NCBI GenBank assembly: GCA_016936035.1
Contig: JAFGPU010000306.1
Location: 1 to 5,083 of the forward strand
Source of the DNA: Acidimicrobiales bacterium
Lineage (GTDB): Bacteria; Actinomycetota; Acidimicrobiia; Acidimicrobiales; VFJN01
Direction of reading: 5' to 3'
Length of the DNA: 5,083 nucleotides
Below are positions 1 through 5,083 of the stretch, one piece after another. Positions within the stretch are counted from its first letter, which is position 1. Every line of letters begins with the position of its first letter. The translations under genes and the position numbers were made by a program. The notes beneath the pieces are model-generated. The model did not search any database, was not told the DNA's origin, and worked only from the letters and a program-made list of their open reading frames with translations.

Positions 1-1001
1 GACGTGGCGTAGCTGGCCACGCAGCCGACCGCGAGCGTGCCGGCGACCACGAGCGCCTCACGCCGGACCGCCGGCACGGTGCGCAGGTCGAGGACGATCT
101 CGTGCCCGCCGGACCGCGCGGTGAGGAGCGCCAGCGCGATGAGCGCCGCGGTCACCAGGCCGTAGAGCATCGCCTCGGCGAGGGTGGTGCCCCCGCCCAG
201 GTCGGTGAGGACCGCCTCGACGATGGCACCGGGGCGCATCGGTCCCGCCCAGGGCGTGCCCGTGTTGGCGGCCTGGTAGAGGAACCCACCGAGCCACGGC
301 AGGAACAGCAGGCCCCCGGCCCCCACCGCGACGATGACCCGGACGGTCGTGGCGCGGTCTCCCGGATGGTGCCACGCACGCAGCAGCAGCAGCGCCCCGA
401 CCGTCACGAGCAGGTAGATCGCCCAGTAGTGGGTCAGCAGCAGCAGGCCCGACACCGCGGCGACGCCGGCGAGGCGCGGCCACGCCGGACGCTCGAGGGC
501 GTCGACCAGCAGCAGGTAGCCGGCCAGCACCAGCAGCATGACGAGCGAGTACATGCGGGTCTCGGTGGCGTAGCGGACCCAGTACGGCGACAGCGCCGCC
601 ACGACCAGCGCCCAGCGAGCGCCGTCGGTGCCGGCCAGCCGGCGCCCGGCCACCCACACCAACGGCAGCGAGCCCACCGCGAACACGCCGGACAGGGCGC
701 GCACGGCCACGTCGCCGTCGCCCACGACCTCCATCCAGTAGTGGAGCAGCAGGTAGTAGAAGGGCGGGTGCCCGTCGTGGCGCAAGGCCTCGAACAGGTC
801 GCCCACCGGCAGCTGGGCGATGTTGACGCTGAGGGCCTCGTCGAGCCACAAGGGCGAGCGCTGGACGAACCGCAGCGCGATGCCGACCACCACGACGGCC
901 ACCACCGCGACCGTCCCGGCCCAGGCCGGAAGTCGGGTCGCTCGTTCCGCCCCGGATCTCGTGGAACCCTCGTCGATCCCCTCGTCGATGGTGGTCCGCA
1001 T
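1..1001 (-). CDS. GT-C membrane glycosyltransferase, GT39/PMT_2-like (3' end outside window)
   Basis: Likely an integral-membrane transferase that moves a sugar from a polyprenyl-phosphate carrier to an acceptor on the outer face of the membrane. The frame is open from an ATG at 1001 to the window edge, giving 333 residues without a stop. A short hydrophilic N-terminus (1-27) is followed by a membrane segment at about 28-46. The first external loop then carries WLDEALS (52-58), whose D54/E55 pair matches the acidic catalytic site of GT39/PMT_2 enzymes. HDGHPPFYYLLLHYW (75-89) and ATETRMYSL (145-153) are also typical of this family. Further hydrophobic segments lie near 97-117, 127-142, 150-168, 175-207, 220-238, 276-294 and from 314. 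No ATG, GTG or TTG precedes 1001 in frame for more than 100 nt, which supports this start. The gene is divergent from the flavoprotein gene. The family call is solid from motifs; donor and acceptor are unknown. Confidence 0.88.
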   Translation of the reverse strand, partial: MRTTIDEGIDEGSTRSGAERATRLPAWAGTVAVVAVVVVGIALRFVQRSPLWLDEALSVNIAQLPVGDLFEALRHDGHPPFYYLLLHYWMEVVGDGDVAVRALSGVFAVGSLPLVWVAGRRLAGTDGARWALVVAALSPYWVRYATETRMYSLVMLLVLAGYLLLVDALERPAWPRLAGVAAVSGLLLLTHYWAIYLLVTVGALLLLRAWHHPGDRATTVRVIVAVGAGGLLFLPWLGGFLYQAANTGTPWAGPMRPGAIVEAVLTDLGGGTTLAEAMLYGLVTAALIALALLTARSGGHEIVLDLRTVPAVRREALVVAGTLAVGCVASYAT

Positions 1002-1010
1002 GAGGGGCGG

Positions 1011-1019
1011 ACTGTAGCA
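1011..1019 (-). promoter_or_regulatory. Extended -10 promoter of the leftward glycosyltransferase, probably leaderless
   Basis: Read on the minus strand, this is TGC followed by TACAGT, a TGn-extended -10 box of the actinobacterial TAnnnT type. Only 9 nt separate it from the ATG at 1001, so transcription would begin at or within a few bases of the start codon. The intervening bases (CCGCCCCTC) contain no Shine-Dalgarno sequence. I see no good -35 element about 17 nt upstream, which fits reliance on the extended -10. This is inferred from sequence only. Confidence 0.5.
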
Positions 1020-1053
1020 ACGCGTGGGCCCCTCACCGGCATCTGCCGGCGGC

Positions 1054-1083
1054 GCCAGTTGTCGTCGGTCACCAGCGACTGGC
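1054..1083. promoter_or_regulatory. Inverted repeat in the centre of the divergent promoter region (possible operator)
   Basis: GCCAGT at 1054-1059 is the exact reverse complement of ACTGGC at 1078-1083, with an 18-nt spacer. Two further pairs inside the arms are G-T wobbles and one is G-C. The repeat lies between the expected -35 regions of the two divergent genes, where a shared regulator could bind. A six-base arm can occur by chance in GC-rich DNA, so the call is tentative. Confidence 0.25.
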
Positions 1084-1104
1084 AGCCACGAGCGCCGGGT
1101 TCGG

Positions 1105-1110
1105 TAGAGT
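1105..1110 (+). promoter_or_regulatory. -10 box of the flavoprotein gene
   Basis: TAGAGT fits the TAnnnT -10 consensus of actinobacterial housekeeping promoters. A start site about 7 nt downstream (near 1117) would give a leader of roughly 30 nt that contains the Shine-Dalgarno sequence. The bases 17 nt upstream (GCAGCC, 1082-1087) do not resemble a -35 element, so the promoter may be weak or assisted by an activator. Confidence 0.4.
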
Positions 1111-1132
1111 GGCGGGTCACGTCCGCAGCGCT

Positions 1133-1140
1133 GAGGGAGA
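1133..1140 (+). promoter_or_regulatory. Shine-Dalgarno sequence that sets the flavoprotein start
   Basis: GAGGGAGA ends 7 nt before the GTG at 1148, which is good spacing for ribosome binding. It decides the start in favour of GTG 1148 over the upstream in-frame GTG at 1109. The latter overlaps the -10 box and would lie upstream of the predicted transcript start. Confidence 0.65.
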
Positions 1141-1147
1141 GCGATAC

Positions 1148-2695
1148 GTGAGCGAGCCCGAGACCACCCAGGCCGCACCCTCGGCCGCCGGCCGCGCCGG
1201 CAGCATCGTCGTCATCGGCGCCGGCCCCGCGGGCCTCACCGCGGCCCAGGAGCTCAACAAGGCCGGGGTCACCAGCACGGTGCTCGAGGCCGACGACATC
1301 GTCGGCGGCATCAGCCGCACCGTGCAACGCGACCGGTGGCGCTTCGACATCGGCGGTCACCGCTTCTTCACCAAGGTCTCGCGCGTCGACGACTTCTGGC
1401 ACGAGATCCTCGACGACGACGAGTTCCTCCTCCGCCCCCGCTCCAGCCGCATCTACTACGAGGGCAAGTTCTACGACTACCCCATCAAGCTGACCAACGC
1501 CCTGCGCAACCTGGGCCCGGTCGAGGCGGTGCGGTGCGGGCTGTCGTTCCTCTGGGTGCGCCTGCGCCCGCCCAAGGACCAGTCCACGCTCGAGGGCTAC
1601 GTGGTGTCCAACTACGGCTGGCGCCTCTACGAGCACTTCTTCAAGACCTACAGCGAGAAGGTGTGGGGCGTCCCCCCGTCCCAGATCGGGGCCGACTGGG
1701 GTGCCCAGCGCATCAAGGGCATGTCGCTGTGGAGCGCGGTCTGGGAGCCGCTGCGCGGGCGGCTCGCCGGTGCCCGGCAGGACAAGTCCAAGCAGGTCAC
1801 CAGCCTCATCGAGCAGTTCCAGTACCCCAAGTACGGACCCGGCATGATGTGGGAGCGCTGCCGCGACATCGTCGAGGCCGGCGGCACCAAGGTCATCATG
1901 CAGACGCCGGTCACCCGCATCCGCCACGAGGGCGGCCGGGCCACCGCCGTCGTCGCCGAGACCGCCGGGGTCGCCACCGAGTACCCCGCCGACCACGTCA
2001 TCTCGTCGATGCCCTTCCCGCACCTGCTGCGCGCCATGGACCCGCCGGTGCCGCCCGAGGTGCAGGCGGCGGCCGACGACCTGTCGTTCCGTGACTTCCT
2101 CAGCGTCGCCCTGGTGGTCCCCGCCGACAAGGTGCCGTGGACCGACAACTGGATCTACATCCACGCCCCCGAGGTCAAGACCATGCGGGTGCAGAACTTC
2201 GGCTCGTGGTCGCCGTACATGGTGGCCGAGGGACGCAACGTCCTCGGCCTCGAGTACACGGTCGAAGAGGGCGACGAGTGGTGGAACGCCAGCGACGACG
2301 AGCTCATCGCCAAGGGCAAGGCCGAGCTCGAGGCGCTCGGACTGGTCGACCAGTCCGACGTCGAGGCCGGCTACGTGGTGCGCATGCCCAAGGCCTATCC
2401 GGTCTACGACGAGACCTACCAGGCCAACGTCGAGGTGCTGCGGGCGTGGCTCGCGGAGCACACCCCGAACGTCCACCCCATCGGGCGCAACGGCATGCAT
2501 CGCTACAACAACCAGGACCACTCGATGTACACGGCGATGCTCACCGTCGAGAACATCCTCCACGACGCCGGCCACGACATCTGGTCGGTGAACGTCGAGG
2601 AGGAGTACCACGAGGAGGGCACGGACTCGACCGCCGGCGCCGGCGGCGCCCGCGGTACCGGTCGTGACGCTCCCGTGCTGCCGAAGAAGCGCTGA
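1148..2695 (+). CDS. UDP-galactopyranose-mutase-like FAD-dependent oxidoreductase
   Basis: A 515-residue cytosolic flavoprotein with no signal peptide or membrane segment. GAGPAG (24-29) is the Rossmann dinucleotide-binding loop, E47 ends the second strand to hold the FAD ribose, and GG at 53-54 completes the motif. GGHRFF (69-74) resembles the GGHxF signature of UDP-galactopyranose mutases. KVWG (171-174) and R188 lie where those enzymes have their KQWG and active-site arginine segment. SSMP (286-289) is a typical protoporphyrinogen/amine-oxidase turn. GRNGMHRYNNQDHS (446-459) matches the C-terminal FAD-binding end, equivalent to GRxxxYxYxDM of the mutases. The protein is longer than classical mutases (about 370-400 residues) and ends in a low-complexity tail (491-515). 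The fold call is firm. Mutase, desaturase or dehydrogenase activity on a sugar or isoprenoid substrate cannot be told apart from sequence. Its neighbours suggest envelope glycan assembly (inference). The GTG start is chosen from the Shine-Dalgarno sequence. Confidence 0.85.
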   Translation: MSEPETTQAAPSAAGRAGSIVVIGAGPAGLTAAQELNKAGVTSTVLEADDIVGGISRTVQRDRWRFDIGGHRFFTKVSRVDDFWHEILDDDEFLLRPRSSRIYYEGKFYDYPIKLTNALRNLGPVEAVRCGLSFLWVRLRPPKDQSTLEGYVVSNYGWRLYEHFFKTYSEKVWGVPPSQIGADWGAQRIKGMSLWSAVWEPLRGRLAGARQDKSKQVTSLIEQFQYPKYGPGMMWERCRDIVEAGGTKVIMQTPVTRIRHEGGRATAVVAETAGVATEYPADHVISSMPFPHLLRAMDPPVPPEVQAAADDLSFRDFLSVALVVPADKVPWTDNWIYIHAPEVKTMRVQNFGSWSPYMVAEGRNVLGLEYTVEEGDEWWNASDDELIAKGKAELEALGLVDQSDVEAGYVVRMPKAYPVYDETYQANVEVLRAWLAEHTPNVHPIGRNGMHRYNNQDHSMYTAMLTVENILHDAGHDIWSVNVEEEYHEEGTDSTAGAGGARGTGRDAPVLPKKR

Positions 2696-2702
2696 GCCCA
2701 GC

Positions 2703-2728
2703 CGAGGGGGCGCAGCTGCGGCGCCTCG
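2703..2728. terminator. Hairpin in the convergent gap, possible two-way terminator
   Basis: The 36-bp gap between the two convergent stop codons holds an imperfect hairpin. CGAGG (2703-2707) pairs with CCTCG (2724-2728), a 3x3 internal loop follows, then CGC pairs with GCG around an AGCT loop. The core CGCAGCTGCG (2711-2720) is a perfect 10-bp palindrome. There is no U-tract on either side, as is common for high-GC actinobacterial terminators. Its position between converging genes supports the role; the stem itself is modest. Confidence 0.4.
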
Positions 2729-2731
2729 CCG

Positions 2732-4150
2732 TCAGGTGGTGGCGGGCGAGGGCCTGGTGGCGTCGCGGTCGGCGTCGTGGTCCTCGCCCGGCGTCGCCAC
2801 CGTCGCACCCGCGGCCGCCGGCGCAGCCGGCTCCGAGCGGTGGTCCCACAACGCGGACACCGCGACGGCGGCGCAGATGGCCAGCGTCGGGTAGAGCGGC
2901 ATCTTGAAGCGGGCGTCGCCGAACGTCAGCAGGGGCGAGAGCAGCTGCGCGGCGCCGGCCGCCACCAGGAAGATCCCGCGCCGGGCGGGGTCGGGACGCC
3001 GCACCAGCACCACACCACCCACCACCGCGGCGACGGCCACCAGGAAGTAGAAGGCGTTGGCGACCGCCTCGAGGCCGTCACGGGTGCCGTCGGAGACGAT
3101 GGAGACCGCACCGAAGTCCTCGGCGACCTCGAGGCCGTCGTGGTCGTTCTGCAGCGTGATGCGCAGCTTGGAGGGCGTGCGCCGCAACGTGGTGCCCGGA
3201 TGGTCCCGGATGTAGGTGAGCGCCCGGTCGATGTTCTCGGACTGGCGGCGCGTCTCGGCCTCGGGCCGTCGCAGCCCTTCGGCCGTGTAGCAGTGGGCGC
3301 CCAGATCACCGAACCCACCGGTGGCCCCCGGGTTGTGCCCGAGGCACAGGTTGTCACCCATGTTGAGCGACAGGGCCACGGGCTCGTCCATGGCGATGGT
3401 GCTGCGCACCGACCAGGGCACGAGCACCGCCAGCGTCGCGACGCACACGAGGCCGAGCCGCCACAGGGCCGCCTTGGCTCCCCGGCCCCACCACAGCACC
3501 AGCAGCACGGGCGCGACGAACGCCGACACCGGGCGCACCAGCAGCACGAGCCCGAAGAGCACCCCGATCGCCACCAGCCGGGCGACGCCCGGGGCCCGGG
3601 CGGCACCGGCGTCGCCGAGCAGGACGACCAGCAGCGCCACCAGCAGGAACAGGAACAGCGTCTCGGTGAGCACGATGCCGCTGTGGAAGACCAGGTTTGG
3701 CCACAGCGCCCAGATGCCCGCCGCCACCAGGCCCGCTCGTGTGCCGGCCAGCCGGCGCCCGAGCACGAAGACGAGGCCGATCGTCGCCACCGACAGCACC
3801 ACGTTGAGCCCGAGCGCCGCGTCGAACGTGCTGACGTCGACGGGCAGGAGCCCCACCAGCCACACGACGGCCGCCAGGGCGAGCGGGTAGCCCGGCGGGT
3901 AGTAGGCCGTGACACCCTGGTTGGCCTCGAACCCGTAGCGGTAGCCGTCGCCCGCAGCCACGTGGTCGGCGAGCACGAGGTAGAAGACCGGGTCGCGCAG
4001 CTCGGTCGGCGGTTGCGCCATCGACGCCCAGAGCACGCGCAGCAGGGCCCCGACCCCCATGATGGCGACGAGCCACCACCGGGCGCGTCGGGACAGCGGC
4101 GGCAGGGGCGGCAGCGCTCGCCTCCCCCAGTGTCGGAGCGCGTCGGGCAC
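2732..4150 (-). CDS. GT-C membrane glycosyltransferase, GT39/ArnT-like, complete
   Basis: A 472-residue polytopic membrane protein, probably a polyprenyl-phosphate-sugar-dependent transferase acting outside the membrane. The first membrane segment (about 24-41) is followed by a loop with RDPVFY (52-57), where D53 is the likely catalytic or metal-binding acid. YYPPGYP (83-89), GRRLAG (131-136) and LTET (161-164) follow. Hydrophobic segments lie near 87-105, 112-130, 138-151, 158-178, 188-221, 229-246, 362-383, 391-408 and 416-434. The large hydrophilic region 247-361 holds GDNLCLGHNPGATGG (265-279), a pattern common in this family, with two cysteines (269, 287). GDARFKMPLYP (411-421) is a typical final-segment motif. 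The tail (438-472) is hydrophilic and disordered. GTG 4150 is the only plausible start: an in-frame stop lies at 4157-4159, and the next ATG would remove half of the first membrane segment. Substrate unknown. Confidence 0.88.
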   Translation of the reverse strand: MPDALRHWGRRALPPLPPLSRRARWWLVAIMGVGALLRVLWASMAQPPTELRDPVFYLVLADHVAAGDGYRYGFEANQGVTAYYPPGYPLALAAVVWLVGLLPVDVSTFDAALGLNVVLSVATIGLVFVLGRRLAGTRAGLVAAGIWALWPNLVFHSGIVLTETLFLFLLVALLVVLLGDAGAARAPGVARLVAIGVLFGLVLLVRPVSAFVAPVLLVLWWGRGAKAALWRLGLVCVATLAVLVPWSVRSTIAMDEPVALSLNMGDNLCLGHNPGATGGFGDLGAHCYTAEGLRRPEAETRRQSENIDRALTYIRDHPGTTLRRTPSKLRITLQNDHDGLEVAEDFGAVSIVSDGTRDGLEAVANAFYFLVAVAAVVGGVVLVRRPDPARRGIFLVAAGAAQLLSPLLTFGDARFKMPLYPTLAICAAVAVSALWDHRSEPAAPAAAGATVATPGEDHDADRDATRPSPATT

Positions 4151-4158
4151 GGGCCGTC

Positions 4159-4164
4159 ACAGTA
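4159..4164 (-). promoter_or_regulatory. -10 box of the middle glycosyltransferase, probably leaderless
   Basis: On the minus strand this reads TACTGT (TAnnnT type), ending 8 nt before the GTG start at 4150. The in-frame TGA at 4159-4157 overlaps the last base of the box, so translation cannot begin further upstream and the mRNA is most likely leaderless. The 8-nt gap (GACGGCCC) has no Shine-Dalgarno sequence. No clear -35 element is seen. Confidence 0.5.
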
Positions 4165-4203
4165 GCCAGCGTCGCCGCCGCCCACCGCGTCGGCGGGCCC
4201 GGG

Positions 4204-4219
4204 CGCTGCGTCGCTGCGA
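4204..4219. repeat. Tandem 8-bp direct repeat upstream of a promoter
   Basis: CGCTGCGT (4204-4211) is followed directly by CGCTGCGA (4212-4219), so seven of eight bases repeat with 8-bp phasing. It ends 4 bp before the -35-like element of the rightward glycosyltransferase gene. It could be a regulator site, but such short GC-rich repeats arise easily by chance. Confidence 0.25.
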
Positions 4220-4223
4220 GTCG

Positions 4224-4251
4224 TCGACCGTGTGCCCTCCGGCACTACAGT
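4224..4251 (+). promoter_or_regulatory. Promoter of the rightward glycosyltransferase
   Basis: The -35-like TCGACC (4224-4229, four of six matches to TTGACA) is followed after 16 nt by a -10 box TACAGT (4246-4251), the best two-part promoter in the window. The start of transcription would be near 4258, giving a leader of about 65 nt. The spacer holds GTGCC-CTCC-GGCAC (4232-4245), a 5-bp inverted repeat. The -10 box is itself embedded in a 12-bp palindrome-like site, GCACT-AC-AGTGC (4242-4253), so a repressor bound there would block RNA polymerase. Confidence 0.5.
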
Positions 4252-4277
4252 GCGCGAGCCGACCGCTCGGCTGAAGG

Positions 4278-4298
4278 CCTCGGCGCACCTCGCCGAGG
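4278..4298 (+). promoter_or_regulatory. Leader hairpin of the rightward glycosyltransferase mRNA
   Basis: CCTCGGCG (4278-4285) is the exact reverse complement of CGCCGAGG (4291-4298) around a CACCT loop, giving a strong 8-bp GC-rich stem in the predicted leader. It ends 24 nt before the ATG and sequesters part of the only purine-rich run (GAGGGG, 4295-4300). A competing pairing exists: C4260-C4266 plus TCGGC (4267-4271) with GCCGA (4292-4296) and GCGGTC (4301-4306), leaving GGGG bulged. The two folds exclude each other. A regulatory role is speculation; no known riboswitch class is recognised. Confidence 0.35.
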
Positions 4299-4322
4299 GG
4301 GCGGTCGCACCGCACACCGTCG

Positions 4323-5083
4323 ATGACCACCACCGCGACCAACCCCGACGCCGGCGCCACCGAGGGCCCGGGCACCACCGGGCACCGCGTGCCGCCCGAT
4401 GCCGGCCCGGCCCGCGACGAGGTGCCCGCCACCACCGCCGGTCGACCCCGGCGCTTCTGGCGCTGGCTCGTGGCCATCACGGCTGCCGCCCTGGCCGTGC
4501 GGCTGACCTACCTGCTGGGGTGGCGCACGCCGTGGACCGTCATCGGCGATCCCTACTACTACCACCATGGCGCCAACCTGCTCGCCGACGGCGAGGGGTA
4601 CGTCCACCCCTACCAGTTCCTGCTGTTCGGCGTGCGGCTGCCCGGGGCCGATCACCCGCCGGGGTTCATGACCGTCCTGGCGGGGTTCTCGTGGGTCGGG
4701 CTGCGATCGTTCTTCCACCACCAGGTCATCTCGTGCCTGCTCGGCACGGCCGGCGTCGCCGCGATGGGCCTGGCCGGGCGCCGCATCGCCGGCGAGCGCG
4801 TCGGCCTCATCGTCGCCGCCCTGGTGGCCTTCAGCCCCAACACCTTCTACTTCGACGCCATGGTGGTGTCCGAGACCATGGTGGTGGCGACCACGGCGGC
4901 GGTGATGCTGGCGGCCTACCGCTGGTGGGACCGGCCCACCACCCGCAGCGCCGTCGTGTTCGGCCTCGTCGTCGGCGTGGCCGCCCTGGTGCGCTCCGAG
5001 GCCATCCTGCTCGGCCCGCTCATCGCGCTGCCGCTGGTGTGGTGGCGGCGCCGTACCGGCGGCGAGGGCCGGGCCGTGCCGCA
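4323..5083 (+). CDS. GT-C membrane glycosyltransferase, GT39-like (3' end outside window)
   Basis: The first 253 residues of a polytopic membrane glycosyltransferase; the frame is open to the window edge. A 44-residue hydrophilic tail rich in Thr, Ala, Pro and Gly comes first, probably cytosolic and disordered. A membrane segment follows at about 46-66, then an external loop with GDPYYY (75-80), D76 being the likely catalytic acid, and ADHPPGF (109-115). GRRIAG (152-157), VSET (182-185) and LVRSEA (222-227) follow, with hydrophobic segments near 134-151, 157-171, 181-200, 208-224 and 227-241. The order DP-x-x-Y, PPG, GRRxAG, (T/S)E, LVR is the same as in the divergent neighbour, so the two are probably paralogous. 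ATG 4323 is the first start after an in-frame stop at 4272-4274. It lacks a Shine-Dalgarno sequence at normal spacing. Sugar donor and acceptor are unknown. Confidence 0.85.
   Translation, partial: MTTTATNPDAGATEGPGTTGHRVPPDAGPARDEVPATTAGRPRRFWRWLVAITAAALAVRLTYLLGWRTPWTVIGDPYYYHHGANLLADGEGYVHPYQFLLFGVRLPGADHPPGFMTVLAGFSWVGLRSFFHHQVISCLLGTAGVAAMGLAGRRIAGERVGLIVAALVAFSPNTFYFDAMVVSETMVVATTAAVMLAAYRWWDRPTTRSAVVFGLVVGVAALVRSEAILLGPLIALPLVWWRRRTGGEGRAVP

Noticed and set aside
58..1020. 320-residue minus-strand open frame over the left glycosyltransferase
   Set aside because: It is an Arg/Gly/Ala-rich out-of-frame reading. The adjacent frame from ATG 1001 carries WLDEALS and HPPFYYLLLHYW and stays open to the window edge.
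1109..1147. N-terminal extension of the flavoprotein to GTG 1109
   Set aside because: That codon overlaps the -10 box and has no Shine-Dalgarno sequence, whereas GTG 1148 has GAGGGAGA at 7-nt spacing.
102..1151. 349-residue plus-strand open frame over the left glycosyltransferase
   Set aside because: Rich in Gln, His, Arg and Asp with no recognisable domain; it runs antisense to the real gene and across the divergent promoter region.
434..2611. 725-residue open frame on the minus strand opposite the flavoprotein gene
   Set aside because: Its translation is rich in His, Gly, Val, Asp and Arg with no family motif, and it lies antisense to a gene with clear FAD motifs. Stop codons are rare in all frames of such GC-rich DNA.
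2633..2644. Perfect 12-bp palindrome of alternating GCC/GGC inside the flavoprotein 3' end
   Set aside because: It encodes part of a Gly/Ala-rich low-complexity tail; such codon runs give GC palindromes without any further meaning.
2777..4165. 462-residue open frame on the plus strand opposite the middle glycosyltransferase
   Set aside because: The translation is a low-complexity mix of Arg, His, Gln and Gly without domains, while the opposite strand encodes a coherent membrane protein with GT-C motifs.
4197..4204. 8-bp palindrome GCCCGGGC in the intergenic region
   Set aside because: Expected often in DNA of this composition, and it has no special position relative to either promoter.
2926..4317. 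463-residue minus-strand open frame overlapping the middle glycosyltransferase
   Set aside because: It is a +1/-1 shadow rich in Cys, Trp, Ser and Arg, typical of an out-of-frame reading of hydrophobic GC-rich codons.

Overview
The window is high-GC DNA (roughly 70% by eye, not counted) with strong G/C preference at third codon positions. Together with the -10 boxes of form TAnnnT and apparently leaderless starts, this suggests a chromosomal segment of an actinobacterium. Acidimicrobiia-type or other high-GC Actinomycetota would fit, but nothing in the sequence fixes the genus. I see no mobile element, RNA gene, CRISPR array or phage signature.

There are four protein-coding genes, two of them cut by the window edges. 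From left to right they are: (1) 1-1001, minus strand, the N-terminal 333 residues of a multi-membrane GT-C glycosyltransferase of the GT39/PMT_2-like type; (2) 1148-2695, plus strand, a complete 515-residue flavoprotein related to UDP-galactopyranose mutase and the protoporphyrinogen/amine oxidase fold; (3) 2732-4150, minus strand, a complete 472-residue GT-C glycosyltransferase; (4) 4323-5083, plus strand, the N-terminal 253 residues of another GT-C glycosyltransferase, similar in motif layout to gene 3. Genes 1/2 and 3/4 are divergent pairs separated by 146 bp and 172 bp. Genes 2/3 converge on a 36-bp gap that holds a hairpin. No gene-free stretch exceeds 172 bp.

The intergenic regions can be read in some detail. 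Each of the four genes has a TAnnnT -10-like box at a sensible distance. For the two minus-strand genes the box lies only 8-9 nt from the start codon, which implies leaderless mRNAs. Gene 2 has a normal Shine-Dalgarno sequence that moves its start inward from the longest ORF. Gene 4 has an approximately 65-nt leader with a perfect 8-bp hairpin and no properly spaced Shine-Dalgarno sequence.

Functionally, this looks like part of a cell-envelope glycan or glycolipid locus. Polytopic GT-C enzymes use polyprenyl-phosphate-linked sugars outside the membrane, and a cytosolic UGM-like flavoenzyme could modify a sugar or lipid-linked precursor. The link between the flavoprotein and the transferases is inference from proximity only; each gene has its own promoter and they do not form one operon. 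I found no convincing evidence of a wholly new system. The points most worth a second look are the flavoprotein's unknown substrate, the leaderless promoter pattern and the structured leader of gene 4.
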